Made by a program: the position numbers and the translations under genes | Notes under the pieces: model-generated | What the model was told of the DNA's origin: nothing | The model's input: only the letters and a program-made list of their open reading frames with translations | Databases searched by the model: none | From: Kribbella sp. NBC_01245 | GTDB taxonomy: Bacteria; Actinomycetota; Actinomycetes; Propionibacteriales; Kribbellaceae | Length of the DNA stretch: 64,000 bases | Direction: 5' to 3' | NCBI RefSeq assembly: GCF_036226525.1 | Contig: NZ_CP108487.1 | Coordinates: 1,426,001-1,490,000, forward strand | Shown: positions 52,717 to 62,366 of the stretch, in pieces | Numbering within the stretch: position 1 is the stretch's first letter | Layout of the letters: each line of letters opens with the position of its first letter

Positions 52717-53595
52717 CTAGATGTCGAGCTGATACATAAAAGTGCGATGGGTGGGCAGGTAGCCGAGTTTGTCGTTAATGCTGCGCATATAGGTGTTGCT
52801 GTCCGCAGTATCGGTCAACAGACCGCTGAGCTCGGGGTAGTCGAGCTTGGCCCGGCGGATCGACTCGGCCTTCATCCAGCGGGCCAGACCATGACCGCGA
52901 TGTTCGGGCAGTACGCCGGTGCCGTAGTGCTGGGCGTCGCCGCGATGATCGCCGGGCACGACCAGTTCGCTGAAGCCGGCGATCGAACCATCGTTGACGT
53001 CGATCGCGACCACGGTGTGCAGGTGGTTACCGCGCTTCGCGATCCGCTCGGCCGCGGCCCGGACCCGGTCGACGTCCCACGTCTCGGGACCGTAGTCCGC
53101 GTCGTCCATCGGCATATCGTCCATCGCCTTGCGGGACGCCGCGAACGACTCGGCCAAGTCGTCGGGCACAGTGCCCTGCCACGTCTCGAGCCGATAGCCC
53201 GGATGCGGGCGGCCGGTGAGCTCGGTCAGCGCGTCGAGATCGACCTCGGCCATGGGGAGACGGGCATAGGTCAGCGTGAGCACCACCCGGAAGTCGCGCG
53301 CCGCGAGGAACTTGTCGCCTGCCGAGTCGGCCTCGACCTGGACGACCAGGGATCGCCGCCGCTCGGCCTTCGCGGCAGTGGTGGCGGCGTCGAGCAGGCG
53401 GCTGCCGATGCCGGTACGACGTGAGTCGGGGTGGACGGTGACCTCGAGCTCGCCGAGGTGATCCTGGCCGGGCGCGGTGAACATGCGCAGGAACGCCGAC
53501 CCCACCGGCGCGGAGTCGGCATCGCTCGCCAGCCAGGCCAGCCGGTAGCTGGTCGGGGTCCGGTCGGGATCGGTCAGGGCGGTGATCAGTACCAC
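52717..53595 (-). CDS. Two-domain GNAT acetyltransferase
   Basis: GTG 53595, preceded by AAGGAGA, starts a 292-aa protein with two GNAT domains. The first has LEVTVHPDSRRTGIGSRLLDAA. The second has YGTGVLPEHRGHGLARWMKAESI and closes with the MRSINDKLGYLPTHR block. This duplicated form is common in Actinobacteria, and related proteins include mycothiol synthase. The substrate is unknown. Its stop lies at the left edge of the IS605 element. Confidence 0.87.
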   Translation of the reverse strand: MVLITALTDPDRTPTSYRLAWLASDADSAPVGSAFLRMFTAPGQDHLGELEVTVHPDSRRTGIGSRLLDAATTAAKAERRRSLVVQVEADSAGDKFLAARDFRVVLTLTYARLPMAEVDLDALTELTGRPHPGYRLETWQGTVPDDLAESFAASRKAMDDMPMDDADYGPETWDVDRVRAAAERIAKRGNHLHTVVAIDVNDGSIAGFSELVVPGDHRGDAQHYGTGVLPEHRGHGLARWMKAESIRRAKLDYPELSGLLTDTADSNTYMRSINDKLGYLPTHRTFMYQLDI

Positions 53596-53626
53596 TTGTC
53601 TCCTTATTTCAAAGGCTCTTACCGAC

Positions 53627-55399
53627 TTAACGACCGACAGCGTAACCCTGCATGCCGCGTGGGTTGGCCCCGGCGGTGAGGACGCCGTCGGCCTCGCGTC
53701 CGACCGCGCAGAGGCGGCCGAGGCTCCACGGATCGGCGACGGTGACATCGTGACCGCGCCTGCTGAGCTCCTCGATCACACCCGGCGCGAAACGGTCCTC
53801 GATCGTCAGCCCGGCCGGCTCGATCTCACGCGGCCAGAACGAACTCGCGAACGACCGCGTGTGCCAGGCGGGCGCGTCGATCGCCTGCTGGAGCTCGCGG
53901 CCTTGGGCCAGGTGGCGGAGCAGGAAGATCAACTGCCACTGGTCCTGCTGGTCGCCACCAGGTGATCCGCAGGCCAGCACGAACCGCCCGTCGCGATGCA
54001 CCATCGTCGGCGTCAGCGTCGTCCGCGGACGCTTGCCCGGGGCAAGGGATGACGCGAGGCCCGGCTCCAGCCAGAACATCTGCATCCGGCTGCCCAGGCA
54101 GAACCCGAGCTCGGGAATCGTCGGCGACGACTGCAACCAGCCGCCGCTCGGAGTCGCCGAGATCGCGTTGCCCCAGCGGTCCACCACATCGACATGGCAG
54201 GTATCGCCGCGAGTCCGCCCGTCGGCCCGCACGGTCGGCTCGCCGGTCGACGGGTCGCGGTCCAGGGGCGGTTTGCTTTGCGTCGGCATCGCCGGGCGGC
54301 GGCCGTCGGGACTGCCCGGCCGTTGCTCCGCACTCGCCTCGGGCCCGATCAGCGCGGCGCGGGTAGCGGCGTACTCGGGGGAGAGCAACACCTTCAGCGG
54401 TACGTCGAACCCGTCGCCGTACCAAGCCTCCCGATCCGCGAACGCGAGCTTGAGCGCCTCGGTCACCACGTGCACGCCGTCGGCCTGCTCCAGCTGGAGG
54501 TCCTTCGGATCGCCCAGCTGGCTGAGAGTGGCGAGCGATTGCAGCAGGACCGGGCCTTGACCCCACGGGCCGGTCTTCGCGACCGTATGGCCGTTCCAGT
54601 CGAGGGTGGCGGGTGGCTCCCAGCTCGCCTGGTACGACGCGAGGTCGTCGCCGGTGACCAGGCCCGGGTGGTCGCGGCCGCTGGAATCGCGATGGGGGAT
54701 ACGGGCGAAGCGGTCGATGGCCTCGGCGACGAATCCGGTGCGCCATTCGGTACGGGCGCGTTCGATCTGCGCGACGCGGTCGGGCCCGGCGGTCTCCGCG
54801 ATTTGGACGAGCCGTTCGAGGGTTTCGGCGTACGCCGGATTGCGGAAGAGGTGGTTCGGGGTTGGCGGGCGACCGTCGGTGAGCCAGAGGGCGGCGGAGG
54901 TCGGCCAGTGCTCGCGGAACAAGTCGTTGACCAGGGCAACGGTATCGGTGGCGCCGGCAACCAGCGGATGGCCGTTGCGGGCGTAGCCGATCGCCGGCTC
55001 GAGCACCTCGCGGATGGTCCGGGTGCCGTGGTCGCTCAGTAGTAGCAGCCAGGCGTCGACCGCGCCGGGCACAGCGGCGGCCAGCGGGCCCGAGCCGGGG
55101 ATGAGGTCGAGACCGAGGTCGCGGTAGTGCTCGATTGTCGCGGCCTGCGGAGCGGGACCTTGACCGCAGAGGACCTGAGGCGTGGGGTCGTTGGCCGTCG
55201 CGATGATCGCGGGGACCTCACCACCCGGGCCATTGAGGTGTGGCTCGACGACGTGCAGCACGAACCCGGCGGCCGCGGCGGCGTCGAACGCGTTGCCGCC
55301 GAGTTCAAGCAGCCGCATCGCCGACTGGGATGCCAGCCAATGCGTGGACGAGACCATGCCGAACGTGCCGCGGAGCGTCGGCCGCGTAGTGAAGCTCAC
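53627..55399 (-). CDS. Gamma-glutamyltransferase family protein
   Basis: A 590-aa protein. The N-terminal region (GMVSSTHWLASQSAMRLLELGGNAFDAAAA) and the autoprocessing site GDTCHVDVVDRWGNAIS, with nucleophile Thr400, match gamma-glutamyltranspeptidases. The small-subunit features PRTTLTPTMVHRDGRFVLACGSPGGD are also present. No signal peptide is visible, so it is probably a cytoplasmic amidase or cephalosporin-acylase-like relative. GTG 55399 overlaps the upstream GNAT stop by 4 nt. Confidence 0.88.
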   Translation of the reverse strand: MSFTTRPTLRGTFGMVSSTHWLASQSAMRLLELGGNAFDAAAAAGFVLHVVEPHLNGPGGEVPAIIATANDPTPQVLCGQGPAPQAATIEHYRDLGLDLIPGSGPLAAAVPGAVDAWLLLLSDHGTRTIREVLEPAIGYARNGHPLVAGATDTVALVNDLFREHWPTSAALWLTDGRPPTPNHLFRNPAYAETLERLVQIAETAGPDRVAQIERARTEWRTGFVAEAIDRFARIPHRDSSGRDHPGLVTGDDLASYQASWEPPATLDWNGHTVAKTGPWGQGPVLLQSLATLSQLGDPKDLQLEQADGVHVVTEALKLAFADREAWYGDGFDVPLKVLLSPEYAATRAALIGPEASAEQRPGSPDGRRPAMPTQSKPPLDRDPSTGEPTVRADGRTRGDTCHVDVVDRWGNAISATPSGGWLQSSPTIPELGFCLGSRMQMFWLEPGLASSLAPGKRPRTTLTPTMVHRDGRFVLACGSPGGDQQDQWQLIFLLRHLAQGRELQQAIDAPAWHTRSFASSFWPREIEPAGLTIEDRFAPGVIEELSRRGHDVTVADPWSLGRLCAVGREADGVLTAGANPRGMQGYAVGR

Positions 55400-55914
55400 T
55401 GGTCCCAGGCTTTCGCGTAGTAGATCGTGCCGGTCGGATGCGGCCGCGAGTCGTCGAACACCTGCGCCATCATCGCGTCGCCCGCTTCGAACGTCGCCCG
55501 CAGCCCGAGCCGGGAGGCGGGAGCGAAACCGAAGCGCGGGTAGTACGTCGGATGGCCGAGCACGACGACCAGGTTCTCGGGTTGTGCCCGGGCCGCGGCC
55601 AGGGCGGCGCGGATGACGGCCGAGCCGACGCCTTGGTTCTGCCAGTCCGGTACGACGCCGCACGGGCCGAGCGCCAAGGCGGGTGCCTCGTCGATCCGGC
55701 AGCGGGTGATCAGGGCATGGCCGATGATCGCGCGCGTGGTCGCTTCTTCGGCCACCACGGACAACTCGGGAAGCCAGGTGTCCGGATCAGCTCGCAGCCC
55801 GTCCAGCACGTCGCCCAGGTGAGGCTCGGCCGGAAAGGCCTGAACGAGCAGGGACCGGATCGCCGGTATGTCGGCAGGAGTCTCAACCCGTACGTTCCAC
55901 ACCTGATCTGGCAC
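55396..55914 (-). CDS. GNAT family N-acetyltransferase
   Basis: A 172-aa YhbS-type GNAT protein: VRVETPADIPAIRSLLVQAF, LALGPCGVVPDWQNQGVGSAVIRAAL and VVVLGHPTYYPRFGFAPASRLGL. The last block (GHPxYYPRFGF) is specific for this subgroup. It is translationally coupled to the gamma-glutamyltransferase gene downstream, suggesting a shared small-molecule pathway. Confidence 0.88.
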   Translation of the reverse strand: MPDQVWNVRVETPADIPAIRSLLVQAFPAEPHLGDVLDGLRADPDTWLPELSVVAEEATTRAIIGHALITRCRIDEAPALALGPCGVVPDWQNQGVGSAVIRAALAAARAQPENLVVVLGHPTYYPRFGFAPASRLGLRATFEAGDAMMAQVFDDSRPHPTGTIYYAKAWDQ

Positions 55915-55994
55915 ACGCTCTCCTCTACATCCGACGCCCCGCGCCGCCCAATATGCCAGCCACCTCCGAGATCCGCCTCAGCATTTACTGACCG

Positions 55995-56028
55995 CCCGTC
56001 CAGGGTGCCAGGCTGCACCCTGGACGGG
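55995..56028 (-). terminator. Strong hairpin terminator after the SWIM/SNF2 operon
   Basis: CCCGTCCAGGGTG (55995-56007) pairs perfectly over 13 bp with CACCCTGGACGGG (56016-56028) around an 8-nt loop. On the minus strand it begins 5 nt after the SWIM gene stop at 56033. Confidence 0.85.
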
Positions 56029-56032
56029 TCGG

Positions 56033-57247
56033 CTAAGTGTCGAGGGCGGTGAGGACTCCGACGGGGTCTCGGTCGGGGGGACCGGTGGGGGTCCAGGCGT
56101 TGTTGACTAGCTCGTACGGGTGCCAGCGGCCGACGTGGTCGAGTCTGAGCTGGCGTGACTCCGTGCCGCTGGTGAGGGTTAGGCGGTTGTCGGTCAGGTC
56201 GACTTCGAGGGTGTCGTCGTCCCAGGCTGCGACCAGTTCCGCTCGGGCTCTCGCGGCTTCGCCGGTGGTAGGCGTCCACGAGTGTTCGAGAACGTCCAAG
56301 CCTTCGGCGCCGCCGTACGTCCAAGCCTGCACGGCCGTCGGCAATTCGGCGGGTCGTCCGGTCGTGGAGGCGAGTCTCGTCGCGAGTGGCGGGTACGACG
56401 CGGCAAGTCGTACGGCGTCCTGCCACTCGTCCAGCTCGGCCGGCGGGGTTTCGTCGGCGACGAGTCGTGCGAAGAGCCGTCGAGCCCGTCCGACCGCATC
56501 GATCACCAGCAGCGGCAAGGTGTTCGGGTCGAACCCAGGTGGCGGCTCGATCCCCGTGATCGGCAGATCCTCGACCGCCAACTGCCCGGGGGCCGTCGGC
56601 ACCTCAGGCAGTCCCTCCCGAACCGGCCGTTCCGACGAGGCCTGAGCGACGGCCGGTGTGAGCGGCTGGGGTGCTTCCACCGCGACGGTGTGGTGGAGGC
56701 GGTCGAGCAGGGTGTCGCGGCCTTGCCCGCGCAGGAGCAGCAGGATGAACGGGTCTTCGTCGAGCAGCCAAGCGGTTTGGTAGCAAAGCGCTGCCGCATG
56801 CTGGCACGGCAGTTCCCAGGATTCGCAACTGCAGGACGGATCGAGATCACCGATGCCGGGCAGCAGCGGCACCCCGGCATCACCGGCCGCCTCGACCAGG
56901 GCGTGCGGCATCTCCCCATCGAGCAGCGCCGCGAGGAACCCGGAACGCGCCGCGATCTGCTCGATGAACCGGTCCCAATCCGCGTCCGACAGCTGATCGA
57001 CCAACACCACCGAGTCGTAACTGTCCTGCGGCCCATGCACGGTCGCCGCGATCCGGCCTGGGCTGACCGTGATCGTGCCGACCTGACCCGAGTTCGCGTA
57101 GCGACGGCCCTTGCGGAGCTGGTCCGAATCGAGCGACGTGTCCTCCATCGCCTGCACCCACGCCCGTCCCCACCAGGACTGCCCGCGCGTACTCCTGCCC
57201 TTGTGGGCTGGGAAAGCCGGGAACCCGCGAGCCTGTTCGCCGTTCAT
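56033..57247 (-). CDS. SWIM zinc-finger protein
   Basis: A 404-aa protein with the SWIM motif CxC...CxH as CSCESWELPCQH at about residues 138-149. The preceding region (WWGRAWVQAMED, GRRYANSGQVGTITVSPGRIAATVHG) is the usual companion of this motif in helicase-linked SWIM proteins. The C-terminal 200 residues are helical. SWIM fingers bind DNA or protein. The start overlaps the stop of the SNF2 helicase gene by 4 nt, and the two proteins almost certainly act together. Confidence 0.9.
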   Translation of the reverse strand: MNGEQARGFPAFPAHKGRSTRGQSWWGRAWVQAMEDTSLDSDQLRKGRRYANSGQVGTITVSPGRIAATVHGPQDSYDSVVLVDQLSDADWDRFIEQIAARSGFLAALLDGEMPHALVEAAGDAGVPLLPGIGDLDPSCSCESWELPCQHAAALCYQTAWLLDEDPFILLLLRGQGRDTLLDRLHHTVAVEAPQPLTPAVAQASSERPVREGLPEVPTAPGQLAVEDLPITGIEPPPGFDPNTLPLLVIDAVGRARRLFARLVADETPPAELDEWQDAVRLAASYPPLATRLASTTGRPAELPTAVQAWTYGGAEGLDVLEHSWTPTTGEAARARAELVAAWDDDTLEVDLTDNRLTLTSGTESRQLRLDHVGRWHPYELVNNAWTPTGPPDRDPVGVLTALDT

Positions 57248-60147
57248 CGGGCACCCCGCAGCTCGACCAGGTCGGCCAGTTCGTCATCGGACAGCTCGGT
57301 CAGCGCAGCCTCACCCGAGGTCAGTACGGCGTCGGCCAGGTCGCGTTTGGCCGTGAGCATGGCGGCAATGCGGTCCTCGATCGTGCCCTCCGCGATGAGC
57401 CGGTGCACCTGGACCGGCCGGGTCTGGCCGATCCGGTAGGCGCGGTCGGTCGCCTGATCCTCGACGGCCGGATTCCACCAGCGGTCGAAGTGCACGACGT
57501 GGTCGGCCCGGGTGAGGTTGAGCCCGGTCCCGGCGGCCTTGAGCGACAGCAGGAACACCGGCACCTCGCCGGCCTGGAATCGCTCGACCATCTCGTCCCG
57601 CTGGCGCACCGGCGTACCACCGTGCAGGAGTTGGGTGGCGATACCGCGACCGGCCAGGTGCCGCTCGAGCAGCCGCGCCATGGCGACGTACTGGGTGAAG
57701 ATCAGGACCGATCCGTCCTCCGCGACGATGGTGGCGAGCAACTCGTCGAGCAGTTCGAGCTTGCCCGAACGCCCGGTCAGCTTGGCCGTATCCGGCTCCT
57801 TCAAGTACTGCGCGGGGTGGTTGCAGATCTGCTTGAGCCCGGTCAGTAGTTTCACGATCAGACCGCGTCTGGCCATCTTGCCGCCGGCCTTCACCTCGTC
57901 CATCAGCTCGCGCACGGTCGCTTCGTACAGCACGGCCTGCTCGCGCGTCAGCGAGACGTTCTGATCGGTCTCGGTCTTCGGCGGCAGCTCTGGCGCGATA
58001 CCCGGATCGGTCTTCTTCCGCCGGAGCAGGAACGGCCGAACCAGCTGCGCGAATCGCTCGGCCGTGTCGGCATCCTTGTCCGCCTCGATCGGCACGGCCC
58101 ACCGGCTACGGAAATGGCTGAGCCGCCCGAGCAGCCCGGGCGTGGTCCAGTCGAGGATCGCCCAGAGCTCGGACAGGTTGTTCTCAACGGGCGTGCCGGT
58201 GAGCGCCACTCGCGCCTTAGCCGGCACCGCCCGCAGCGCCTTCGCCGTACCGGACGAAGGGTTCTTCACGTGCTGCGCCTCATCCGCAACAAGCAGACCC
58301 CAGTCATGCGCACCGAGGCGGGCCGCGTCCCGCCTCATAGTCCCGTACGTCGTGAGGACGAACCCGCCCTCGGCCTTCGGCAACGAGCGCCCGGTGCCGT
58401 GGAATCGGTGCACGGGCACGCCCGGCGCGAACCGTCGAACCTCGCGCTCCCAGTTGCCGAGCAGTGACGCGGGACAGACCACGAGAGTCGGACCACTGGT
58501 CTGGGCATCGAGCTGGCGATGCAGGTGCAACGCGATCAGGGTGATGGTCTTGCCTAGACCCATGTCATCGGCCAAGCAACCACCGAGCCCGAGCGACGTC
58601 ATCCGGACGAGCCAGCGCAGACCGCGCAACTGGTAGTCCCGCAAGGTCGCCTGCAACGCCGCCGGCGCCTCGGGCGGATCGTCGGCGCGATCGGGATCGG
58701 CGATCCGGGTGCGCAGCTCGTCCAGCCAGGCGCTCGCGCTGACCTTGACCTGGCGGCCGTCGATCTCGGTGGCACCGGTCAGCGCTGCCCCGAGCGCGTC
58801 GATCGCGGTGACGGGTTTGAGCATCCGGTCGCGGGCTTTGCGGGCCAGCTCCGGGTCGATCAGCACCCACTGGTCGCGCAGTCGCACCACCGGGCGGGTC
58901 GCCTCGGCCAGCGCGTCCATCTCGGCCTCGGTCAGCGGGTCGTCGCCAAGCGCCAGCTGCCAGCTGAAGGTCAGCGTGCTGTCGCCACCAAAGAAGCTCG
59001 GCATATCCGAAGGCGCGGCCTCACCGGCACCGATCGCGGCGCGCGCCGTCAGCGTCCGCTCGAGCCCCTTCGGCCAGTGCACGTCGACCCCGGCTGCCGC
59101 GAGCCGGGCGGCACCACTCGCGAGCAGGTCACCGACTTCCTCGTCGGACAACGGCATCTCAGCCGGTACGGCGGAGTCGAGCAGCCGGGCCAACGGCGCC
59201 CAGCTCCGCGCCGTACGCCGAATCGCCAGCGTAGTGTCGATCCGCGCCCGCGTTCCGAACCCCGGAACCTCCCCGGCCCAAACCTCCCGAGCATCCCGCA
59301 CCAACGTCGGATCACTCAAGCTGTGCAGCTGCACCACGGCCACGAACTCCCCAAACCGCGAGTCGGCCTTTTGGCTCAATTGGTCCAGCCCAGTCAATTC
59401 GTCGGAGCCGTCACTCAGGGCCGGCGCCCGGTCGAGGTCGAGGCGCAGCGAGATCCGCACACCGGAATCGAGCCCGGCCGAAACCTCGTTGGACCACGAG
59501 CGCAACTTCGGCACCGGCTGCGGGGCCTTGGCCGCGAACGGCAGCGTGCCATGCGCGGCGACCGCCGCGGGGGAGCGAGGCATCCCATCCGCCACCGCAT
59601 CCAAAAATGCCCGAACCAACGCCTCCGCATCACCCCCGCTGGCGCCTGAGACGTCGGCTCCCGCGACTGCGCCTGCCGGGTCAGCTCCGGCGCCCGCGGA
59701 TGCCGAGTCGGCGAGTGCACCGGCCGGGAGGACCTGCGCGAGGTGCTGGATGCGCTCGACGTCGCTGGCCTCGAGCGGCCCGACGCGCCACGCGTCGTAC
59801 CCCTCGGGACTGACACCAGGCAGCAGCCGCCCGCGGGCGACGAGTTGGAGAGCGGTCAGCGCCGCCGTACCCCAGAAGGCCGTCGTCGGATGCGAACCAC
59901 CTGCAGTCCGCGCCCGCCCGAGCACCGGCACAGCCGCACTCACTGGCACCAACACGACCCGCCGCACGCCCTCACTCCCAGCGCCCGGATCCACGACGAG
60001 CTCAGCCGTCTCGCCCAGATCCAAGGGGAGGTCTTCGCCGTCGGGCGACCAGAAGGCCATGCGGCTATTGCGGGGCGGGTCGGCCGGCTGGAAGGCCACT
60101 GCGAAGTGGCCGAGCCGATTCGTCGCCTCGATCGTTCCCTGCGTCAC
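57244..60147 (-). CDS. SNF2-family helicase
   Basis: About 967 aa from GTG 60147; ATG 60060 is an alternative and an extension to 60270 is possible but unlike the family. The N-terminal half is an SNF2_N-associated region. The motor has motif I DDMGLGKTI, motif II VADEAQH, motif III ALTGTPVENNLSELW and motif VI QATDRAYRIGQTRPVQVHRL. It is an ATP-driven DNA translocase. With the SWIM partner it resembles the RapA/HepA-like pairs of Actinobacteria, possibly acting in DNA repair or transcription recycling. The operon ends at a strong hairpin. Confidence 0.92.
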   Translation of the reverse strand: MTQGTIEATNRLGHFAVAFQPADPPRNSRMAFWSPDGEDLPLDLGETAELVVDPGAGSEGVRRVVLVPVSAAVPVLGRARTAGGSHPTTAFWGTAALTALQLVARGRLLPGVSPEGYDAWRVGPLEASDVERIQHLAQVLPAGALADSASAGAGADPAGAVAGADVSGASGGDAEALVRAFLDAVADGMPRSPAAVAAHGTLPFAAKAPQPVPKLRSWSNEVSAGLDSGVRISLRLDLDRAPALSDGSDELTGLDQLSQKADSRFGEFVAVVQLHSLSDPTLVRDAREVWAGEVPGFGTRARIDTTLAIRRTARSWAPLARLLDSAVPAEMPLSDEEVGDLLASGAARLAAAGVDVHWPKGLERTLTARAAIGAGEAAPSDMPSFFGGDSTLTFSWQLALGDDPLTEAEMDALAEATRPVVRLRDQWVLIDPELARKARDRMLKPVTAIDALGAALTGATEIDGRQVKVSASAWLDELRTRIADPDRADDPPEAPAALQATLRDYQLRGLRWLVRMTSLGLGGCLADDMGLGKTITLIALHLHRQLDAQTSGPTLVVCPASLLGNWEREVRRFAPGVPVHRFHGTGRSLPKAEGGFVLTTYGTMRRDAARLGAHDWGLLVADEAQHVKNPSSGTAKALRAVPAKARVALTGTPVENNLSELWAILDWTTPGLLGRLSHFRSRWAVPIEADKDADTAERFAQLVRPFLLRRKKTDPGIAPELPPKTETDQNVSLTREQAVLYEATVRELMDEVKAGGKMARRGLIVKLLTGLKQICNHPAQYLKEPDTAKLTGRSGKLELLDELLATIVAEDGSVLIFTQYVAMARLLERHLAGRGIATQLLHGGTPVRQRDEMVERFQAGEVPVFLLSLKAAGTGLNLTRADHVVHFDRWWNPAVEDQATDRAYRIGQTRPVQVHRLIAEGTIEDRIAAMLTAKRDLADAVLTSGEAALTELSDDELADLVELRGAR

Positions 60148-60250
60148 GCCTTTGTCGCTCCCCGCCTCGTATCCGTCAAAATCCCCGCCAGAAGTCCGAT
60201 CGACCGGCGCGACGCTTGGTGGTCGACGACGTGCCGACCGCTCAGCCCAT

Positions 60251-62155
60251 TCAGCTCGCCCCCACCTCAACTACGTCTTCGTCCTTCGGCGCGGCGGGCT
60301 GGTCGAACTGAGTCCGGTAAAGCTGCTCATACCGCCCACTCGCCGCCAGCAACTCGGTATGCGTGCCCCGCTCGACGATCCGCCCGTCCTCGACCACGAG
60401 AATCACGTCGGCCGCGCGAATGGTCGACAGGCGATGCGCGATGACCACCGCAGTCCGCCCGGCGAGCGCCTCGCTGAGCGCGGCCTGAACGGCGGCCTCG
60501 GAGGTCGAATCCAGCGCGGCCGTCGCCTCGTCGAGGATCACCACGCGCGGCTTGGCCAGCAGCATGCGCGCGATCGTCAAGCGCTGCCGCTCACCACCCG
60601 AAAGCCGGTAACCCCGCTCACCGACAACCGTGTCGAGGTCATCCGGCAAGGTGCGGATCAGGTCGGCCAGCCGCGCCCGGGTGAGCGCGTGCCACAGCTC
60701 CTCCTCGGTCGCCTCGGGCTGGGCGAGCAGCAGGTTCTCCCGGATGCTCTCGTGGAAGAGGTGCCCGTCCTGCGTGACCATGCCAAGGGTGTCGCGCAAC
60801 GACTCGGCGGTCACGTCGCGCACGTCCACGCCGGCCAGCCGGACCGAGCCGGAATCCACGTCGTACAACCGCGGAATCAGCTGGGCGATCGTCGACTTGC
60901 CCGCACCGGACGAACCAACCAGCGCCACCATCTGCCCGGCTTCGGCCTTGAAGGACACCTCGTGCAGCACCTCGATACCACCACGGGTGTCGAGCTTCGC
61001 GACCTCCTCCAAGGATGCGAGCGAGACCTTGTCCGCCGACGGGTACGCGAAGCTGACCCGGTCGAACTCCACCTGCACCGGCCCGTCGGGCACCTTGCCG
61101 GCGTAGGGCTTGTCCTTGATCAGCGGCTCCAGATCGAGGATCTCGAAGACCCGCTCGAAACTCACCAGCGCGCTCATCACCTCGACGCGGGCACTCGCCA
61201 GCGCGGTGAGCGGCGCGTACAACCTGGTCAGCAGCATCGCCATCGCGACAACGGCACCGGCGTCGAGCTGATCGCGCAGCGCGTAGAACCCGCCGAGGCC
61301 GTAGACCAGAGCGAGCGCGAGCGCCGAGACCAGCGTCAGCGCGGTGATGAAGATGAACTGCACCATCGCCGTGCGCACACCGATATCGCGCACCCGCCGG
61401 GCCCGGTTGGCGAACTCCGCCGACTCCCGCGCCGGCCGGCCGAACAGCTTGACCAGGGTCGCGCCCGGTGCCGAGAAGCGCTCGGTCATCTGCGTGCTCA
61501 TGGTGGCGTTGTGGTTCGCGGCCTCGCGCTCGAGCCCGGCCAGCCGGGTGCCGATCCGGCGGGCGGGGAACACGAAGACCGGCAGGATGACGAGCGCCAG
61601 CAAGGTGATCTGCCAGGACACTCCGAGCATCACCACGAGAGTCAGCGCCAGCATCACCAGGTTGCTCACCACGCCGGACAATGTGTCGCTGAAGGCCCGC
61701 TGCGCGCCGATGACGTCGTTGTTCAACCGGCTGACCAGGGCGCCGGTCCGGGTCCGGGTGAAGAAGGCGATCGGCATCCGCTGCACGTGGTCGAACACGG
61801 CCGTGCGCAGCTGCAGGATCAGGCCTTCACCGATACTCGCCGACAGCCAGCGCTGGACCAGGCCGAGACCCGCCTCGACTATCGCGATCAGCGCGATCAG
61901 CAGGGCGAGTCGCAGCACCACGCCGAAGTCGGAGCCGTCCACGATCGCGTTCACCACGCGACCGGCCAGCACCGGCGTCGCGACGGCCAGCACCGCGCCC
62001 GCCGTACTGAACACGAGGAAGAAGATCAGTAGCCGGCGATGTGGTCTGGCGAACGCCAGAATGCGTTTCAGCGTCTCGCGCGAGAACGGTCGCTTGTCGT
62101 CCTGCGCGTGCATCGCGTGGTACAGCGAAGTCCACGCGGTCATCTCCATGCTCAC
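60251..62155 (-). CDS. ABC exporter half-transporter (membrane and ATPase domains fused)
   Basis: A 634-aa protein with six membrane helices (residues about 40-330) and an ATPase domain with Walker A GSSGAGKST, Q-loop MVTQDGHLF, signature YRLSGGERQRLTIARM, Walker B VVILDEATAALD and H-loop VIAHRLSTI. It is a type I exporter, probably for drugs or lipids, working as a dimer. The GTG at 62155 matches the family start MSMEMTAW. It diverges from a TetR gene with two dyads between them, so it is likely that regulator's target. Confidence 0.92.
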   Translation of the reverse strand: MSMEMTAWTSLYHAMHAQDDKRPFSRETLKRILAFARPHRRLLIFFLVFSTAGAVLAVATPVLAGRVVNAIVDGSDFGVVLRLALLIALIAIVEAGLGLVQRWLSASIGEGLILQLRTAVFDHVQRMPIAFFTRTRTGALVSRLNNDVIGAQRAFSDTLSGVVSNLVMLALTLVVMLGVSWQITLLALVILPVFVFPARRIGTRLAGLEREAANHNATMSTQMTERFSAPGATLVKLFGRPARESAEFANRARRVRDIGVRTAMVQFIFITALTLVSALALALVYGLGGFYALRDQLDAGAVVAMAMLLTRLYAPLTALASARVEVMSALVSFERVFEILDLEPLIKDKPYAGKVPDGPVQVEFDRVSFAYPSADKVSLASLEEVAKLDTRGGIEVLHEVSFKAEAGQMVALVGSSGAGKSTIAQLIPRLYDVDSGSVRLAGVDVRDVTAESLRDTLGMVTQDGHLFHESIRENLLLAQPEATEEELWHALTRARLADLIRTLPDDLDTVVGERGYRLSGGERQRLTIARMLLAKPRVVILDEATAALDSTSEAAVQAALSEALAGRTAVVIAHRLSTIRAADVILVVEDGRIVERGTHTELLAASGRYEQLYRTQFDQPAAPKDEDVVEVGAS

Positions 62156-62239
62156 ACCGAATCACCGGTTCCAAGGTCACGAAAAACAGGGATGTTCTGA
62201 TGGTGACAGCCGCCACCGACAATTTCGTGTGAGCCTAGA

Positions 62240-62259
62240 ACCTCAATAAAGCTTGAGGT
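62240..62259. promoter_or_regulatory. Candidate TetR operator
   Basis: ACCTCAA-TAAAGC-TTGAGGT is a perfect 7-bp inverted repeat with a 6-nt spacer in the intergenic region between the exporter and the divergent TetR gene. Size and symmetry fit a TetR dimer site. Confidence 0.6.
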
Positions 62260-62299
62260 CAAGTTCCGCCCTTCGCCGACAACTTCACGAACTATCTGG

Positions 62300-62310
62300 G
62301 TACAGTGTAC
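62300..62310. promoter_or_regulatory. Second candidate TetR operator
   Basis: GTACAGTGTAC is an 11-bp palindrome with one central mismatch base, 57 nt before the TetR start. Short GTACA-type dyads are typical TetR sites, so this may be the main or an additional operator. Confidence 0.5.
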
Positions 62311-62366
62311 GAGGTAGCGCAAGGACATTACCCGAAGATCACCCAGTTGACGACCGAAGGTGGCAC

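Noticed and set aside
58709..62032. Plus-strand open frame of more than 1,100 codons opposite the helicase and ABC exporter genes
   Set aside because: It spans two convincing minus-strand genes and their intergenic region and shows no domain; an antisense artefact of high GC content.
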